Assembly: GCA_029008875.1 (NCBI GenBank)
Contig: JAQXJP010000035.1
Location: forward strand, 310,001-374,000
Source of the DNA: Lachnospiraceae bacterium
GTDB taxonomy: Bacteria > Bacillota > Clostridia > Lachnospirales > Lachnospiraceae
Reading direction: 5' to 3'
DNA length: 64,000 bases
Shown here: positions 35,592 to 45,198 of the stretch, piece by piece
Numbering within the stretch: the stretch's first letter is position 1
How the letters are laid out: every line of letters starts with the position of its first letter
Notes under the pieces: generated by a model
Databases searched by the model: none
What the model was told of the DNA's origin: nothing
What the model saw: the letters and a program-made list of their open reading frames with translations, nothing else
Position numbers and translations under genes: made by a program

Positions 35592-37349
35592 CTACTCAAC
35601 GTCCTGAAGTGCAGCGACGTCTTCCTCTCCGGTACGTACCTTAACAACCTTGGCAACATCGTATACGAAAATCTTGCCGTCTCCGATGTGTCCGGTGTAA
35701 AGGGTCTTCTTGGCAGTTTCGATCACTGTCTCTACCGGAATCTTGCTTACCACAACCTCAACCTTAATCTTCGGAAGGAGGGTAGCATCCAATTCAGCTC
35801 CACGGTACTTCTCGCCGGATCCCTTCTGGATTCCGCATCCCATAACCTGAGTTACGGTCATACCGGTGACACCGAGTTCATTCATAGCCTTACGCAACTT
35901 GTCGTAACGGCTGAGCTTTGCAATAATAACCACCTTGTGAATACCGGTAGATGGTGTCATGCCGACACTGGAGACTACCGGAACAGCAGCACTCTTCTGT
36001 GCGTCGGAAGCAACTGCATAATCGTCTGTTCCAAGGTCTGTGTTCTCGTTGACATCCATGACATCGCCGGATACATCCATGATGGAGAAGCCTGCGTATG
36101 CAGATGGAAGACCATGCTCGGTTGCATCAAGTCCTGTGATTTCCTCTTCCTCGGAAACGCGAAGACCAAAGATTGCCTTAATTACCAGGAATGTTATGGT
36201 AATGGTAACTGCTGCCCATGCCAATACGCTGACAATACCGATGCACTGCAGTCCGAGAAGCTTGAATCCGCCGCCGTAGAAGAGACCTACCAGCTCATTT
36301 CCCCCTGCATCAGCAATAGCATATCCCGGAGCAGAGTTGGTTGCAAACAAACCTGTTGCGAAGGTTCCCCAGATACCATTCATAAAGTGAACTGCTACCG
36401 CACCAACCGGATCGTCGATGTGAAGCTTGTAATCCAGCAGCCATACGCCAAACACTACCAAAAGTCCTGCAACTGCACCAATCACGATGGCGCCAAAAGC
36501 ATCGGTAACATCACAGGGAGCGGTGATGGCAACAAGTCCTGCGAGGGATGCATTCAAACACATAGATACATCGGGTTTGCCGTATTTTACCCAGGTGAAA
36601 ACCATACATACAACGGTTGCTACCGCAGGAGCGATTGTTGTTGTTACAAAGATGGAACCAAGTTGCTCTACAGAAGTTGCAGCAGCACCGTTGAATCCGT
36701 ACCAGCCAAGCCAGAGGATGAAACATCCCAAAGCACCGAGTGCCAGGTTGTGGCCGGGAATTGCGTTAACCTTGATAATCTTGTCGTCCTTATCCTTGGT
36801 GAACTTGCCAATTCTTGGTCCAAGGAATTTTGCACCGATCAGAGCACACACACCACCTACCATGTGGATTGCACAAGAACCTGCGAAATCATGGAAGCCT
36901 ATCTGAGCTAACCAGCCGCCTCCCCAGATCCAGTGTGCTTCAATCGGGTAAATCAATCCGGAAATCACTGCGGAATATACGCAGTAAGACAGGAATTTTG
37001 TTCTCTCTGCCATTGCTCCGGAAACGATGGTTGCTGTGGTAGCACAGAATACCAGGTTGAATACGAAGTTTGACCAATCAAAGTTTGCATAGGATGTGAA
37101 GATATCAAATCCCGGCTTTCCGATCAAACCGACCATATCCTCGCCAAGCAAAAGGGAAAAACCGATCAGGATGAACATTACGGTACCAATACAGAAGTCC
37201 ATCAGGTTTTTCATCAAAATGTTACCGGTGTTTTTGGCACGGGTAAAGCCTGCCTCCACCATTGCGAATCCGGCCTGCATCCAGAACACCAGCGCTGCTC
37301 CGATTAAAAACCAGACTCCGAAAATTACTCCACTAATTTCTTCAGTCAT
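35592..37349 (-). CDS. amt: Ammonium transporter fused to a P-II signalling domain
   Basis: A 585-residue fusion. The Amt part (about 1-405) has eleven membrane helices and hallmarks such as FWMQAGFAMVEAGFTRAKN, HMVGGVCALIGA and DDPVGAVAVHFMNG, including pore-lining His residues. After a linker of about 70 residues, a P-II/GlnK-like domain spans about 475-585 (HKVVIIAKLSRYDKLRKAMNELG, LLPKIKVEVVV). In its T-loop YRGAE is followed by L where GlnB/GlnK proteins have the uridylylated Tyr51, so that modification is not possible. Start is at 37349 behind AAGGAGG. It lies downstream of the GSIII gene behind a terminator-like hairpin. Confidence 0.94.
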   Translation of the reverse strand: MTEEISGVIFGVWFLIGAALVFWMQAGFAMVEAGFTRAKNTGNILMKNLMDFCIGTVMFILIGFSLLLGEDMVGLIGKPGFDIFTSYANFDWSNFVFNLVFCATTATIVSGAMAERTKFLSYCVYSAVISGLIYPIEAHWIWGGGWLAQIGFHDFAGSCAIHMVGGVCALIGAKFLGPRIGKFTKDKDDKIIKVNAIPGHNLALGALGCFILWLGWYGFNGAAATSVEQLGSIFVTTTIAPAVATVVCMVFTWVKYGKPDVSMCLNASLAGLVAITAPCDVTDAFGAIVIGAVAGLLVVFGVWLLDYKLHIDDPVGAVAVHFMNGIWGTFATGLFATNSAPGYAIADAGGNELVGLFYGGGFKLLGLQCIGIVSVLAWAAVTITITFLVIKAIFGLRVSEEEEITGLDATEHGLPSAYAGFSIMDVSGDVMDVNENTDLGTDDYAVASDAQKSAAVPVVSSVGMTPSTGIHKVVIIAKLSRYDKLRKAMNELGVTGMTVTQVMGCGIQKGSGEKYRGAELDATLLPKIKVEVVVSKIPVETVIETAKKTLYTGHIGDGKIFVYDVAKVVKVRTGEEDVAALQDVE

Positions 37350-37367
37350 AATCTTTTCCTCCTTAAT

Positions 37368-37425
37368 AAAAAAAGCGACACATTTCCCGTTGGTCCACAG
37401 CTTCGTGGCTCGAAAAATGCGTCGC
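37368..37425 (-). terminator. Terminator or attenuator just before amt
   Basis: On the minus strand GCGACGCATTT pairs with AAATGTGTCGC (11 bp, one G-U) around an inner CCAC-GAAGCT-GTGG hairpin, then TTTTTTT. The run of U ends only 18 nt before the amt start codon, leaving no room for a separate promoter after it. Confidence 0.85.
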
Positions 37426-37453
37426 ATTTTATACTTTTTTCAAATTCCCAATT

Positions 37454-39586
37454 TTAGAGTGGTGAAACCTCAAAGAGCAAATCGCCGTAGGATGGCATCG
37501 GCCACATCTCCTTGTCCACGATCATCTCCAGCTCATCCACCGGTGCACGAAGCTCTTCCATAGCAGTTTTCACCACATCTCTGTAGTAGGCAGCCTGCTC
37601 AGCGCCTTCCGCCATCTCACCGGCCTTCTCCGTTACCTCCTGCAGTTTTGCAAGGGCAACCTTGGCATCGGACAACAGTGCGGAGGTTTCCGTCAAAAGC
37701 TCTGTCTGCACACTGACATCCGCATCGGCACATGCACCCTTCACGGATGTGAGCGAATTTGCAAGAACCGTGGTGTACTTGATGACTGCCGGGATAATCT
37801 GCTTTCCGGCAATGTCAATCATGGAGCGAGCCTCAATGTTGATGGTCTTGGAGTAGGTCTCGTACTCAATCTCCACACGGGACTCCAGCTCGGTCTTGGT
37901 AAATACACCGAACTTCTCAAACGCTGCAACATTTTCCGGAGCAACATATGCCGGGATTGCATCCACCATGGATTTGATGTTGGGAAGTCCTCTTCTGGCA
38001 GCTTCCTCCACCCACTCCTCGGAATATCCGTTTCCGTTGAAGATGATTCTCTGGTGCTCGGTTGCGTATTTCTTGATCAAATCATGTACAGCCAAATCGA
38101 AGTCATCGGCCTTTTCCAACACATCGCAAGCCTCGCTGAACGCTTCTGCCACGATGGTGTTGAGCACGATGTTCGGTTGTGCGATGGAAGCCTGTGAGCC
38201 AACCATACGGAACTCAAACTTGTTGCCGGTGAAAGCGAATGGTGAGGTACGGTTACGGTCGGTAGCATCCTTCATGAAATCCGGTAAGGTCTTAACACCG
38301 GTCTCCAGCTTGGAGCCTGACAGAGAGTGTGTTGCGGTTCCTGTGTTTACCAGCTGCTCAATCACATCCTCCAACTGCTCGCCCAGGAATACGGAAAGAA
38401 TTGCAGGAGGTGCCTCGTTGGCTCCCAATCTGTGGTCGTTTCCTACGTCTGCCGCTGATGCACGGAGGAGTGCTGCATGCTCATCCACCGCCTTTAGGAT
38501 ACAGGTAAGTACCAGAAGGAACTGAATATTCTCATGCGGTGTATCGCCCGGATCCAACAGGTTGATTCCGTCATCTGTAGTGATGGACCAGTTGTTGTGC
38601 TTTCCGGATCCGTTCACACCTGCAAATGGCTTCTCATGGAGCAGGCACTGTAAACCGTGACGTCCCGCTACCTTCTTCAAGGTTTCCATCACCAACTGGT
38701 TGTGATCTACGGCAACGTTGGCCTCGGAATAAATCGGAGCCAGCTCATGCTGAGCAGGTGCAACCTCGTTGTGCTGTGTCTTAGCAGATACGCCGAGCTT
38801 CCACAGCTCCTTGTTTACATCTCTCATGTATGCAGCGATTCTCTCACGGATGGCACCGAAGTAATGGTCGTCCATCTCCTGACCCTTCGGAGGCATTGCG
38901 CCAAACAAGGTGCGTCCTGCGAAAATCAAGTCTTTTCTCTGTAAGTATTTCTCTCTGTCTACCAGGAAGTACTCCTGCTCCGGTCCAACGGAAGGAGTAA
39001 CCTTTGTAGAGGTTGTATTGCCAAATAACCGAAGCAAGCGAAGAGCCTGCTCATTGATTGCTTCCATGGAACGAAGCATCGGTGTCTTCTGATCCAGTGC
39101 CTCGCCTGTGTATGAGCAGAATGCTGTGGGGATACAAAGTGTTGCGCCTGCTGCGTCCTGGCGAACAAACGCCGGTGAAGTACAATCCCACGCTGTGTAT
39201 CCTCTCGCCTCGAAGGTAGCTCGAAGTCCACCGGAAGGGAAGGAGGAAGCATCCGGCTCACCCTTAATTAATTCTTTTCCGGAGAAGCTCATCAATACTT
39301 TTCCGTTTTCCATCGGAGCAGTGATGAAAGAATCATGCTTCTCTGCGGTCACTCCGGTAAGAGGCTGAAACCAATGGGTATAATGGGTAGCTCCCTTTTC
39401 GATGGCCCATTCCTTCATCTCATGTGCAATGACATCGGCGGTCTCAAGATCTAACTCTTTTCCCTCCTCCATCACCTCATGGAGTTTCTTGTAAACTTTC
39501 TTTGGAAGTCTTGTCTGCATCACTGCATCGTTGAATACGTTCTCTCCAAAGATGTCTGCTACATTGTAGTACTCTGTTTCGCTCAT
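37454..39586 (-). CDS. glnN: Glutamine synthetase type III (copy 1)
   Basis: A 710-residue GSIII that makes glutamine from glutamate and ammonia using ATP. Family segments include [49 protein letters not shown] and [20 protein letters not shown]. It is nearly identical to the next gene upstream. Start is MSETEYYN at 39586 behind AAAGGATG; the ORF track adds 13 codons. It precedes the Amt-P-II gene, forming an ammonium uptake and assimilation unit. A promoter-leader-terminator arrangement precedes it. Confidence 0.96.
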   Translation of the reverse strand: MSETEYYNVADIFGENVFNDAVMQTRLPKKVYKKLHEVMEEGKELDLETADVIAHEMKEWAIEKGATHYTHWFQPLTGVTAEKHDSFITAPMENGKVLMSFSGKELIKGEPDASSFPSGGLRATFEARGYTAWDCTSPAFVRQDAAGATLCIPTAFCSYTGEALDQKTPMLRSMEAINEQALRLLRLFGNTTSTKVTPSVGPEQEYFLVDREKYLQRKDLIFAGRTLFGAMPPKGQEMDDHYFGAIRERIAAYMRDVNKELWKLGVSAKTQHNEVAPAQHELAPIYSEANVAVDHNQLVMETLKKVAGRHGLQCLLHEKPFAGVNGSGKHNNWSITTDDGINLLDPGDTPHENIQFLLVLTCILKAVDEHAALLRASAADVGNDHRLGANEAPPAILSVFLGEQLEDVIEQLVNTGTATHSLSGSKLETGVKTLPDFMKDATDRNRTSPFAFTGNKFEFRMVGSQASIAQPNIVLNTIVAEAFSEACDVLEKADDFDLAVHDLIKKYATEHQRIIFNGNGYSEEWVEEAARRGLPNIKSMVDAIPAYVAPENVAAFEKFGVFTKTELESRVEIEYETYSKTINIEARSMIDIAGKQIIPAVIKYTTVLANSLTSVKGACADADVSVQTELLTETSALLSDAKVALAKLQEVTEKAGEMAEGAEQAAYYRDVVKTAMEELRAPVDELEMIVDKEMWPMPSYGDLLFEVSPL

Positions 39587-39681
39587 ATCGTCTACATCCT
39601 TTCTTTTGCTCACGATCAAATCCAAATCCCCTTGATGTGATTATTTTTCAAATAATGATTGACTTTATTTTCTTAAGTACG

Positions 39682-39714
39682 AAAAAAAGGCGCTCCAACC
39701 CTTGTTGGAACGCC
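39682..39714 (-). terminator. Terminator or attenuator in the leader of glnN copy 1
   Basis: On the minus strand GGCGTTCCAAC, AAGG, GTTGGAGCGCC and TTTTTTT form a strong intrinsic terminator. It sits about 150 nt past the stop of copy 2 and about 95 nt before the start of copy 1. A smaller hairpin (TTGCA, 12-nt loop, TGCAA; 39723-39744) lies immediately before it. Confidence 0.88.
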
Positions 39715-39746
39715 TTCGTTCATTGCATCATTATTCGCTTGCAACT

Positions 39747-39775
39747 AAAATACCTCATGTTTTTACAAAAATCAA
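39747..39775 (-). promoter_or_regulatory. Candidate promoter of glnN copy 1
   Basis: On the minus strand TTGATT and TATTTT are separated by 17 bp. Transcription would start near 39740, placing the terminator hairpin within the leader. Confidence 0.4.
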
Positions 39776-39864
39776 CCCCAATCACTTAAACTTTTAAAGT
39801 TTTGTGTGAATTGACATTATTTTCAAAAGCACAGACTACTTTTTGTGCATTTTTTATAATCAAT

Positions 39865-41991
39865 CTAGATTGCGGATACTTCGAACAATAAATCTCCGTA
39901 GGAGGGCATCGGCCACATCTCCTTGTCCACCAGCATTTCCAATTGATCCACCGGCTTGCGGAGCGCTTCCATCGCCACAGTCACTTCATTGCGGTAGTAG
40001 AGGGCCTGTTCCTGTCCATGCGCCATCTCCGCCGCACGCTCCGTGACATCCTGCAGTTTTGCAAGGGCCACCTTCACATCGGACAACAGTGCGGAGGTCT
40101 CAACCAAAAGCTCTGTCTGCACACTGACATCCGCATCCGCACATGCTCCGCTCACCGCGGAGAGAGAATTTGCCAGAACCGTTGTGTATTTGATGACGGA
40201 AGGAATAATCTGTTTTCCCGCAATATCGATCATGGCGCGGGCCTCGATATTGATGGTCTTTGCGTAGGTCTCATATTCAATCTCCGCCCGGGACTCCAAT
40301 TCCGCCTTGGTGAACACGCCAAAGCGCTCAAATAACTGCACGCTCTCCGGGGACACATAGGCGGGAATTGCCTCCACCATGGACTTGATATTGGGAAGTC
40401 CGCGTCTTGCCGCTTCCTCCACCCACTCCTCAGAATATCCGTTTCCGTTGAAGATAATCCGCTGATGCTTTGTGGCGTACTCTTTGATCAGATCATGTAC
40501 CGCAAGGTCGAAGTTGTCCGCCTTTTCCAACACGTCACAGGCCTCGCAGAAGGCTTCCGCCACAATGGTGTTGAGCACCACATTGGCCTGGGCCACGGAA
40601 TCCTGGGATCCCACCATGCGGAACTCAAATTTATTGCCGGTAAATGCAAAGGGCGAGGTTCGATTTCGATCGGTCGCATCCTTCATGAAATCCGGCAGGG
40701 TCTTAACGCCGGTATCCAGACGCTCCCCCGTCAAACTGTGGGTTGCCAGACCGGTGCTCACCAGCTGCTCAATCACATCCTCCAGCTGCTCCCCCAGGAA
40801 CACGGACAAAATTGCAGGGGGTGCCTCGTTGGCTCCCAGACGGTGGTCATTTCCCACGTCCGCCGCGGATGCGCGCAGAAGTGCCGCGTGTTCATCCACC
40901 GCCTTCAGGATACAGGTAAGCACCAGAAGGAACTGGATGTTCTCGTGGGGCGTATCGCCCGGATCCAACAGGTTGATTCCGTCATCGGTGATCAGGGACC
41001 AGTTGTCATGCTTTCCGGATCCGTTGACTCCCGCAAAGGGTTTCTCATGGAGCAGGCAGTGCAAGCCATGACGCCCCGCCACCTTCTTCAGGGTCTCCAT
41101 CACCAGCTGGTTGTGATCCACCGCCACATTGCACTGTGCGTAGATGGGTGCAAGCTCATGCTGTGCCGGCGCCACCTCATTGTGCTGAGTCTTTGCGGAA
41201 ACGCCAAGCTTCCAAAGTTCCTTGTTCACATCCCTCATATATGCGGCGATTCGTTCCCGGATGGTACCGAAATAATGGTCATCCATCTCCTGCCCCTTGG
41301 GAGGCATTGCTCCAAACAGGGTGCGCCCCGCAAAAATCAGATCCTTGCGCTGCAGATATTTCTCCCGGTCAATCAGAAAATACTCCTGTTCCGCTCCCAC
41401 AGATGGAGTCACCTTCCGGGAGGTGTTGTTGCCGAACAGGCGAAGCAGTCGAAGCGCCTGTGCATTGATTGCCTCCATGGAGCGGAGAAGCGGTGTCTTC
41501 TGATCCAGGGATTCTCCGGTGTAGGAACAAAACGCGGTGGGAATACAGAGGGTTGCCCCCGCAGCATCCTGACGGACAAAGGCCGGGGAGGTACAATCCC
41601 ACGCGGTATATCCTCTGGCTTCAAATGTAGCTCGAAGTCCTCCGGAGGGGAAGGAGGATGCATCCGGCTCCCCTTTGATCAATTCCTTGCCGGAAAAACT
41701 CATCAGCACCTTGCCATTCTCCATGGGTGCGGTGATAAAGGAATCGTGCTTCTCTGCTGTCACCCCGGTAAGCGGCTGGAACCAGTGAGAGTAATGGGTT
41801 GCCCCTTTCTCGATGGCCCACTCCTTCATCTCATGCGCGATGACATCCGCTGTCTCAAGGTCTAACTCTTTTCCCTCCTCCATCACCTGATGAAGCTTAG
41901 CATATACTTTTTTCGGGAGCCTTGTCTGCATGACGGCATCGTTGAACACGTTCTCTCCAAAAATATCTGCCACATTATAATAATCTGCCAT
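39865..41991 (-). CDS. glnN: Glutamine synthetase type III (copy 2)
   Basis: A 708-residue GSIII starting [20 protein letters not shown]. It matches copy 1 over its whole length with scattered substitutions (for example [13 protein letters not shown] for [13 protein letters not shown]), and all family segments listed for copy 1 are kept, so both look functional. Its codon choice is more GC-rich at third positions than copy 1, so the duplication is not recent. Start is ATG behind GGAAAGG. Upstream lies about 120 nt of AT-rich DNA and then the large palindrome. Confidence 0.96.
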   Translation of the reverse strand: MADYYNVADIFGENVFNDAVMQTRLPKKVYAKLHQVMEEGKELDLETADVIAHEMKEWAIEKGATHYSHWFQPLTGVTAEKHDSFITAPMENGKVLMSFSGKELIKGEPDASSFPSGGLRATFEARGYTAWDCTSPAFVRQDAAGATLCIPTAFCSYTGESLDQKTPLLRSMEAINAQALRLLRLFGNNTSRKVTPSVGAEQEYFLIDREKYLQRKDLIFAGRTLFGAMPPKGQEMDDHYFGTIRERIAAYMRDVNKELWKLGVSAKTQHNEVAPAQHELAPIYAQCNVAVDHNQLVMETLKKVAGRHGLHCLLHEKPFAGVNGSGKHDNWSLITDDGINLLDPGDTPHENIQFLLVLTCILKAVDEHAALLRASAADVGNDHRLGANEAPPAILSVFLGEQLEDVIEQLVSTGLATHSLTGERLDTGVKTLPDFMKDATDRNRTSPFAFTGNKFEFRMVGSQDSVAQANVVLNTIVAEAFCEACDVLEKADNFDLAVHDLIKEYATKHQRIIFNGNGYSEEWVEEAARRGLPNIKSMVEAIPAYVSPESVQLFERFGVFTKAELESRAEIEYETYAKTINIEARAMIDIAGKQIIPSVIKYTTVLANSLSAVSGACADADVSVQTELLVETSALLSDVKVALAKLQDVTERAAEMAHGQEQALYYRNEVTVAMEALRKPVDQLEMLVDKEMWPMPSYGDLLFEVSAI

Positions 41992-42109
41992 AATTCTATC
42001 CTTTCCTGTAAACTTTCCTATAAAAGTAATACCCTAAATCCTTACAAAAAGCAAGGTTTTCGCAGAACAAAATAAAGTTCTCGGCACTTTTCACTTCATA
42101 TAATTAACT

Positions 42110-42922
42110 CAAACTTCCCCTTCTGCTTCCCTCCCTCCCGGCGGTCCCTACCCACCTCCTCCCGCAACTTCGTGAAAATCGCATGAATTTGTCAGGTGCC
42201 TGTTCTCGGCTTCCGGTTTGTGCCCATTCACAGGCAGACTCTCTCGCGGGGGGGCCGTCTGCGGCGTACGCACGAGCTTGTTGTGTTTAGTGTGAATGAA
42301 TACTCCCTGCGCCGCTCCACTCTCTTTTCACCTGTTTGCAAACATCCTGTTTTCTGACAGTTTGCCAGTGCTTCTTCTATCATTTACTGTTCGCCAAAAT
42401 GTGGACATCCCGGGCCGCTTCGTCCGGCTATGACGGAGTTTTTCTGCAGAATACTTAATGGCTCTTGACGTGTCCGGACGCTGATACCACCGCGGCGAGG
42501 ACCTGTCTGACCGAAGGGAGTTCCACAGCCGCGGTTATTTGCATAAAAAAAGCGGCCGGACACGTCTTAGAGCCAGTTAGTGTTCGAAGCCTTACTCCGC
42601 CATAGCCGGACGAAGCGACCCGGGCTGTTCACAGGTTGGCGGACAGCAAAATAGAAGCACTGGCTGCACTTAGAAAACAAAGATGCTGCAAAGTGGTGAA
42701 AAGAGAGTGGAGCGGCGCAGGGAGTATTCATTCACACAAGACTTGACATAAATCGTGCGTATGCCGCAGACGGCCCCCCCGCGAGAGTGTATGCCGCTGA
42801 ATGAACACAAACAATCGAAGACGCCGAAAAAGGCACCGACAAATTCGCAATTTGAAACGTGTTGCGGGAGGAGGTGGGTAAGGACCGCCGGGAGGGGGGA
42901 GGGAAGCAGAAGGGGAAGTTTG
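42110..42922. repeat. Giant imperfect palindrome, element copy 2 (about 813 bp)
   Basis: The left end CAAACTTCCCCTTCTGCTTC reappears inverted as the right end, and the first 59 bp differ from the inverted right end by one 4-nt indel and very few substitutions. A middle block GTGTGAATGAATACTCCCTG through CTCTTTTCACC is a perfect inverted repeat of 43 bp. The inner arms are imperfectly complementary and meet near 42512 between CCGCGGC and GCCGCGG. The core from about 42.31 to 42.72 kb is the reverse complement of most of the element at 14.4-14.9 kb. No gene, transposase or flanking target duplication was found. Confidence 0.9.
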
Positions 42923-42931
42923 CGCTGTATG

Positions 42932-42984
42932 AAAGAAAAACGGGCCGGGAGAAATTTCCGTTTGTGGAAATATCTCCCGGCCCG
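42932..42984 (-). terminator. Terminator after fba
   Basis: On the minus strand GGGCCGGGAGATATTTCC, ACAAAC, GGAAATTTCTCCCGGCCC and GTTTTTCTTTC form an 18-bp stem with one mismatch. Confidence 0.9.
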
Positions 42985-42999
42985 AAGGAATTAATTTGA

Positions 43000-43869
43000 T
43001 TAGTCGTTAGCCTTGCCAACAGAACCGAACAGTTCCATCTTCTCCTTAACGGTTGCCTTGATTGCTTCAGCACCCGGAGCGAGAAGCTTACGAGGGTCAA
43101 ATCCCTTGCCTTCCAAATCCTTACCTGCCTCAATGTACTTGCGGGTAGCTTCCTGGAAGGACAGCTGGCACTCGGTATTCACGTTGATCTTGGATACGCC
43201 AAGGTCGATTGCCTTCTTGATCATATCAGCCGGAATTCCTGTACCTCCGTGAAGTACAAGCGGCATGATTCCTGTCTTCTGCTGGATGGCATCCAGAGTC
43301 TCAAAGCTGAGTCCTGCCCAGTTTTCCGGATATTTTCCGTGGATGTTACCGATACCTGCAGCAAGCATGTCTACACCGAGATCAGCGATTGCCTTGCACT
43401 CGTTGGGATCAGCGCACTCGCCCATTCCCACAACACCGTCTTCTTCTCCGCCGATGGATCCCACTTCCGCCTCGATGGACATTCCCATGGCATGAGCTAC
43501 GGAAACAAGCTCCTTGGTCTTCTCAATGTTCTCCTCAATCGGATAGTGAGAACCGTCGAACATGATAGAGGTGAATCCGGCCTTGATACACTTGTAACAT
43601 CCTTCGTAGCTGCCGTGATCCAGATGAAGAGCTACCGGAACAGTGATTCCAAGTTCCTCATCCATAGCCTTAACCATTGCTGCCACTGTACCGAAACCGG
43701 TCATATACTTGCCGGCGCCTTCGGAAACCCCGAGGATTACAGGGGACTGTAATTCCTGAGCAGTTAATAAAATAGACTTTGTCCACTCTAAGTTATTAAT
43801 GTTGAACTGACCTACTGCATAGTGACCAGCTTTTGCTTTTTTGAGCATTTCTGTTGCAGATACTAACAT
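43000..43869 (-). CDS. fba: Class II fructose-1,6-bisphosphate aldolase
   Basis: A glycolytic and gluconeogenic zinc-dependent aldolase of about 289 residues. Hallmarks are ALHLDHGSYEGC (metal-binding His and catalytic Asp), SIEAEVGSIGGEEDG, GIGNIHGKYP and VLHGGTGIPADMIKKAI. The ATG at 43869 (MLVSATEML) is preferred over the preceding GTG. GGAGG lies upstream. It follows the lipid kinase gene by about 70 nt and ends at a strong terminator. Confidence 0.96.
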   Translation of the reverse strand: MLVSATEMLKKAKAGHYAVGQFNINNLEWTKSILLTAQELQSPVILGVSEGAGKYMTGFGTVAAMVKAMDEELGITVPVALHLDHGSYEGCYKCIKAGFTSIMFDGSHYPIEENIEKTKELVSVAHAMGMSIEAEVGSIGGEEDGVVGMGECADPNECKAIADLGVDMLAAGIGNIHGKYPENWAGLSFETLDAIQQKTGIMPLVLHGGTGIPADMIKKAIDLGVSKINVNTECQLSFQEATRKYIEAGKDLEGKGFDPRKLLAPGAEAIKATVKEKMELFGSVGKAND

Positions 43870-43941
43870 CACATTTTCCTCCTAAAATCAATAAGTTAGT
43901 TAGATTATATTACAATTATTTGCAAAAAGAAAGTACAAGAT

Positions 43942-44907
43942 TTATTTATTGTCGGAAAACAGAAGGTCGTCCCCGAATTCCACCAGATGGGAGTCCTCCT
44001 CTGTCTCCTCATCCCCCTCCGGCGGCACAAAGATGGTCACTTTTTGCTTCAGGTTCTTGATGAGAAGGTCATCATGCTCCCCGCCAAATTCCCCGTCCAA
44101 CGTCCAGGGAATCTTCTCCTCACTGGAAAAATGAATCTCGCTGGTGCGGAATGTGTAGATCAAATCCGTATCGTCAATCAGATTTGTGAGACTTGCGAGA
44201 ATCTCGTTGAGCTCCATGAGATTTTTGGGTTTTTTAATCAAGGTGACCTCAAACTCCCCGTCATCCAGCTTTACATCGCTGCCTGTAATCCCCTTAAATC
44301 CGCCTACGGAAATGGAGTTGGTAACCATTCCCAGAATAAAGCGATCCTCGATCACATCCCCGTTGCTTTCAAACTTCATCTGATAGGAAGACAGATCATT
44401 CAAACGCTTGGCGCCTTCCAGTATGTATGCCACATGTCCAAACACATTTTTGAGCTGCTGGGGTGTCTGATAAGACACTTCGGTAAACACGCCAAATGCT
44501 GCCACATACACAAAGGAATCCCCGTTAAAATATCCGATATCACAGGGAAATCCGTTCTCGCCCACCGCAACCCTGGCCGCGTGCACCATCCCCTTGGGAA
44601 TCTTCAGGGAATTGGCAAAATCGTTGGTGCTTCCCGCAGGGATATAGCCAATGGGCACGTCCGCCCCGTTTTGCAGCATACCCGTCACCACCTCATCCAA
44701 GGTGCCATCTCCGCCGCTGCACACAATGCGGTCATACCGATCCGCTTCCTGTGCGATTTTCTGAATTGCATCTCCCTGAAACTGGGTGGTGTAAATGGTC
44801 ACTTCAAAGCCGGCCTTTACCATAAGGTCCACGATATCCACCACATAGTTTTTGATTAATCCCTTACCGGAGTGTGGGTTAAAAATAAACAACAGTTTTT
44901 TACTCAT
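43942..44907 (-). CDS. Diacylglycerol kinase family lipid kinase
   Basis: About 321 residues of the DagK/YegS family. Hallmarks are LLFIFNPHSGKGLIKN (N-terminal), VCSGGDGTLDEVV (nucleotide-binding GGDGT) and GYIPAGSTNDFANSL. The C-terminal beta domain has WTLDGEFGGEHD. It phosphorylates a membrane lipid, probably diacylglycerol. Start is MSKKLLFIF at 44907 behind GAGGTGGAG; the ORF track start is seven codons too long. It follows the Crh-like gene by about 40 nt. Confidence 0.92.
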   Translation of the reverse strand: MSKKLLFIFNPHSGKGLIKNYVVDIVDLMVKAGFEVTIYTTQFQGDAIQKIAQEADRYDRIVCSGGDGTLDEVVTGMLQNGADVPIGYIPAGSTNDFANSLKIPKGMVHAARVAVGENGFPCDIGYFNGDSFVYVAAFGVFTEVSYQTPQQLKNVFGHVAYILEGAKRLNDLSSYQMKFESNGDVIEDRFILGMVTNSISVGGFKGITGSDVKLDDGEFEVTLIKKPKNLMELNEILASLTNLIDDTDLIYTFRTSEIHFSSEEKIPWTLDGEFGGEHDDLLIKNLKQKVTIFVPPEGDEETEEDSHLVEFGDDLLFSDNK

Positions 44908-44948
44908 TCGCTCCACCTCAAAATACAATCAATGCCCTCCGGCATATC

Positions 44949-45197
44949 CTACTTTGACAAAAAATTTTCAATGGCCTCAATGGCTTCCTTCGCATCCTCT
45001 CCGTCCGCTTCCACAACGATTTTTTTGCCCATATCAAGGCCCAGGCCCATAACTCCCATAATACTCTTTGCATTTATGATCTTATCATCCATGGTGATGG
45101 TAATTTTTCCGGAATAGTTTCCCGCCAGCGCCACCAGTTCCGCCAGGGGACGGGCCTCAAATACTAAATTGCTGTTCACTGTTATCTCTTTTTTCAT
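44949..45197 (-). CDS. Crh-like HPr paralog lacking the catalytic histidine
   Basis: An 82-residue HPr-fold protein. At the place of HPr His15 it has Glu14 (VFEARPLAEL), so it cannot accept phosphate from PEP through enzyme I. The Ser46 position is kept (Ser45 in INAKSIMGVMGLG), so it can probably be phosphorylated by HPr kinase, encoded four genes upstream. This is the pattern of Bacillus Crh, which has Gln15 and sits after whiA, as here. Start at 45197 uses GGAGG within the whiA end; the ORF track start is eight codons too long. It likely serves carbon-catabolite signalling rather than sugar transport. Confidence 0.88.
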   Translation of the reverse strand: MKKEITVNSNLVFEARPLAELVALAGNYSGKITITMDDKIINAKSIMGVMGLGLDMGKKIVVEADGEDAKEAIEAIENFLSK

Positions 45198-45198
45198 C

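Noticed and set aside
39587-39864. ANTAR two-hexaloop antiterminator before glnN
   Set aside because: Two successive hairpins exist, but the loops are 12 and 4 nt and do not show the six-nucleotide A-N-N-G pattern. The arrangement is reported as an attenuator without naming the mechanism.
42732-43133. 133-codon minus-strand ORF across the palindrome arm and fba end
   Set aside because: It overlaps the fba 3' end in another frame, crosses the fba terminator and runs into the inverted repeat; composition is that of the repeat, not of a protein.
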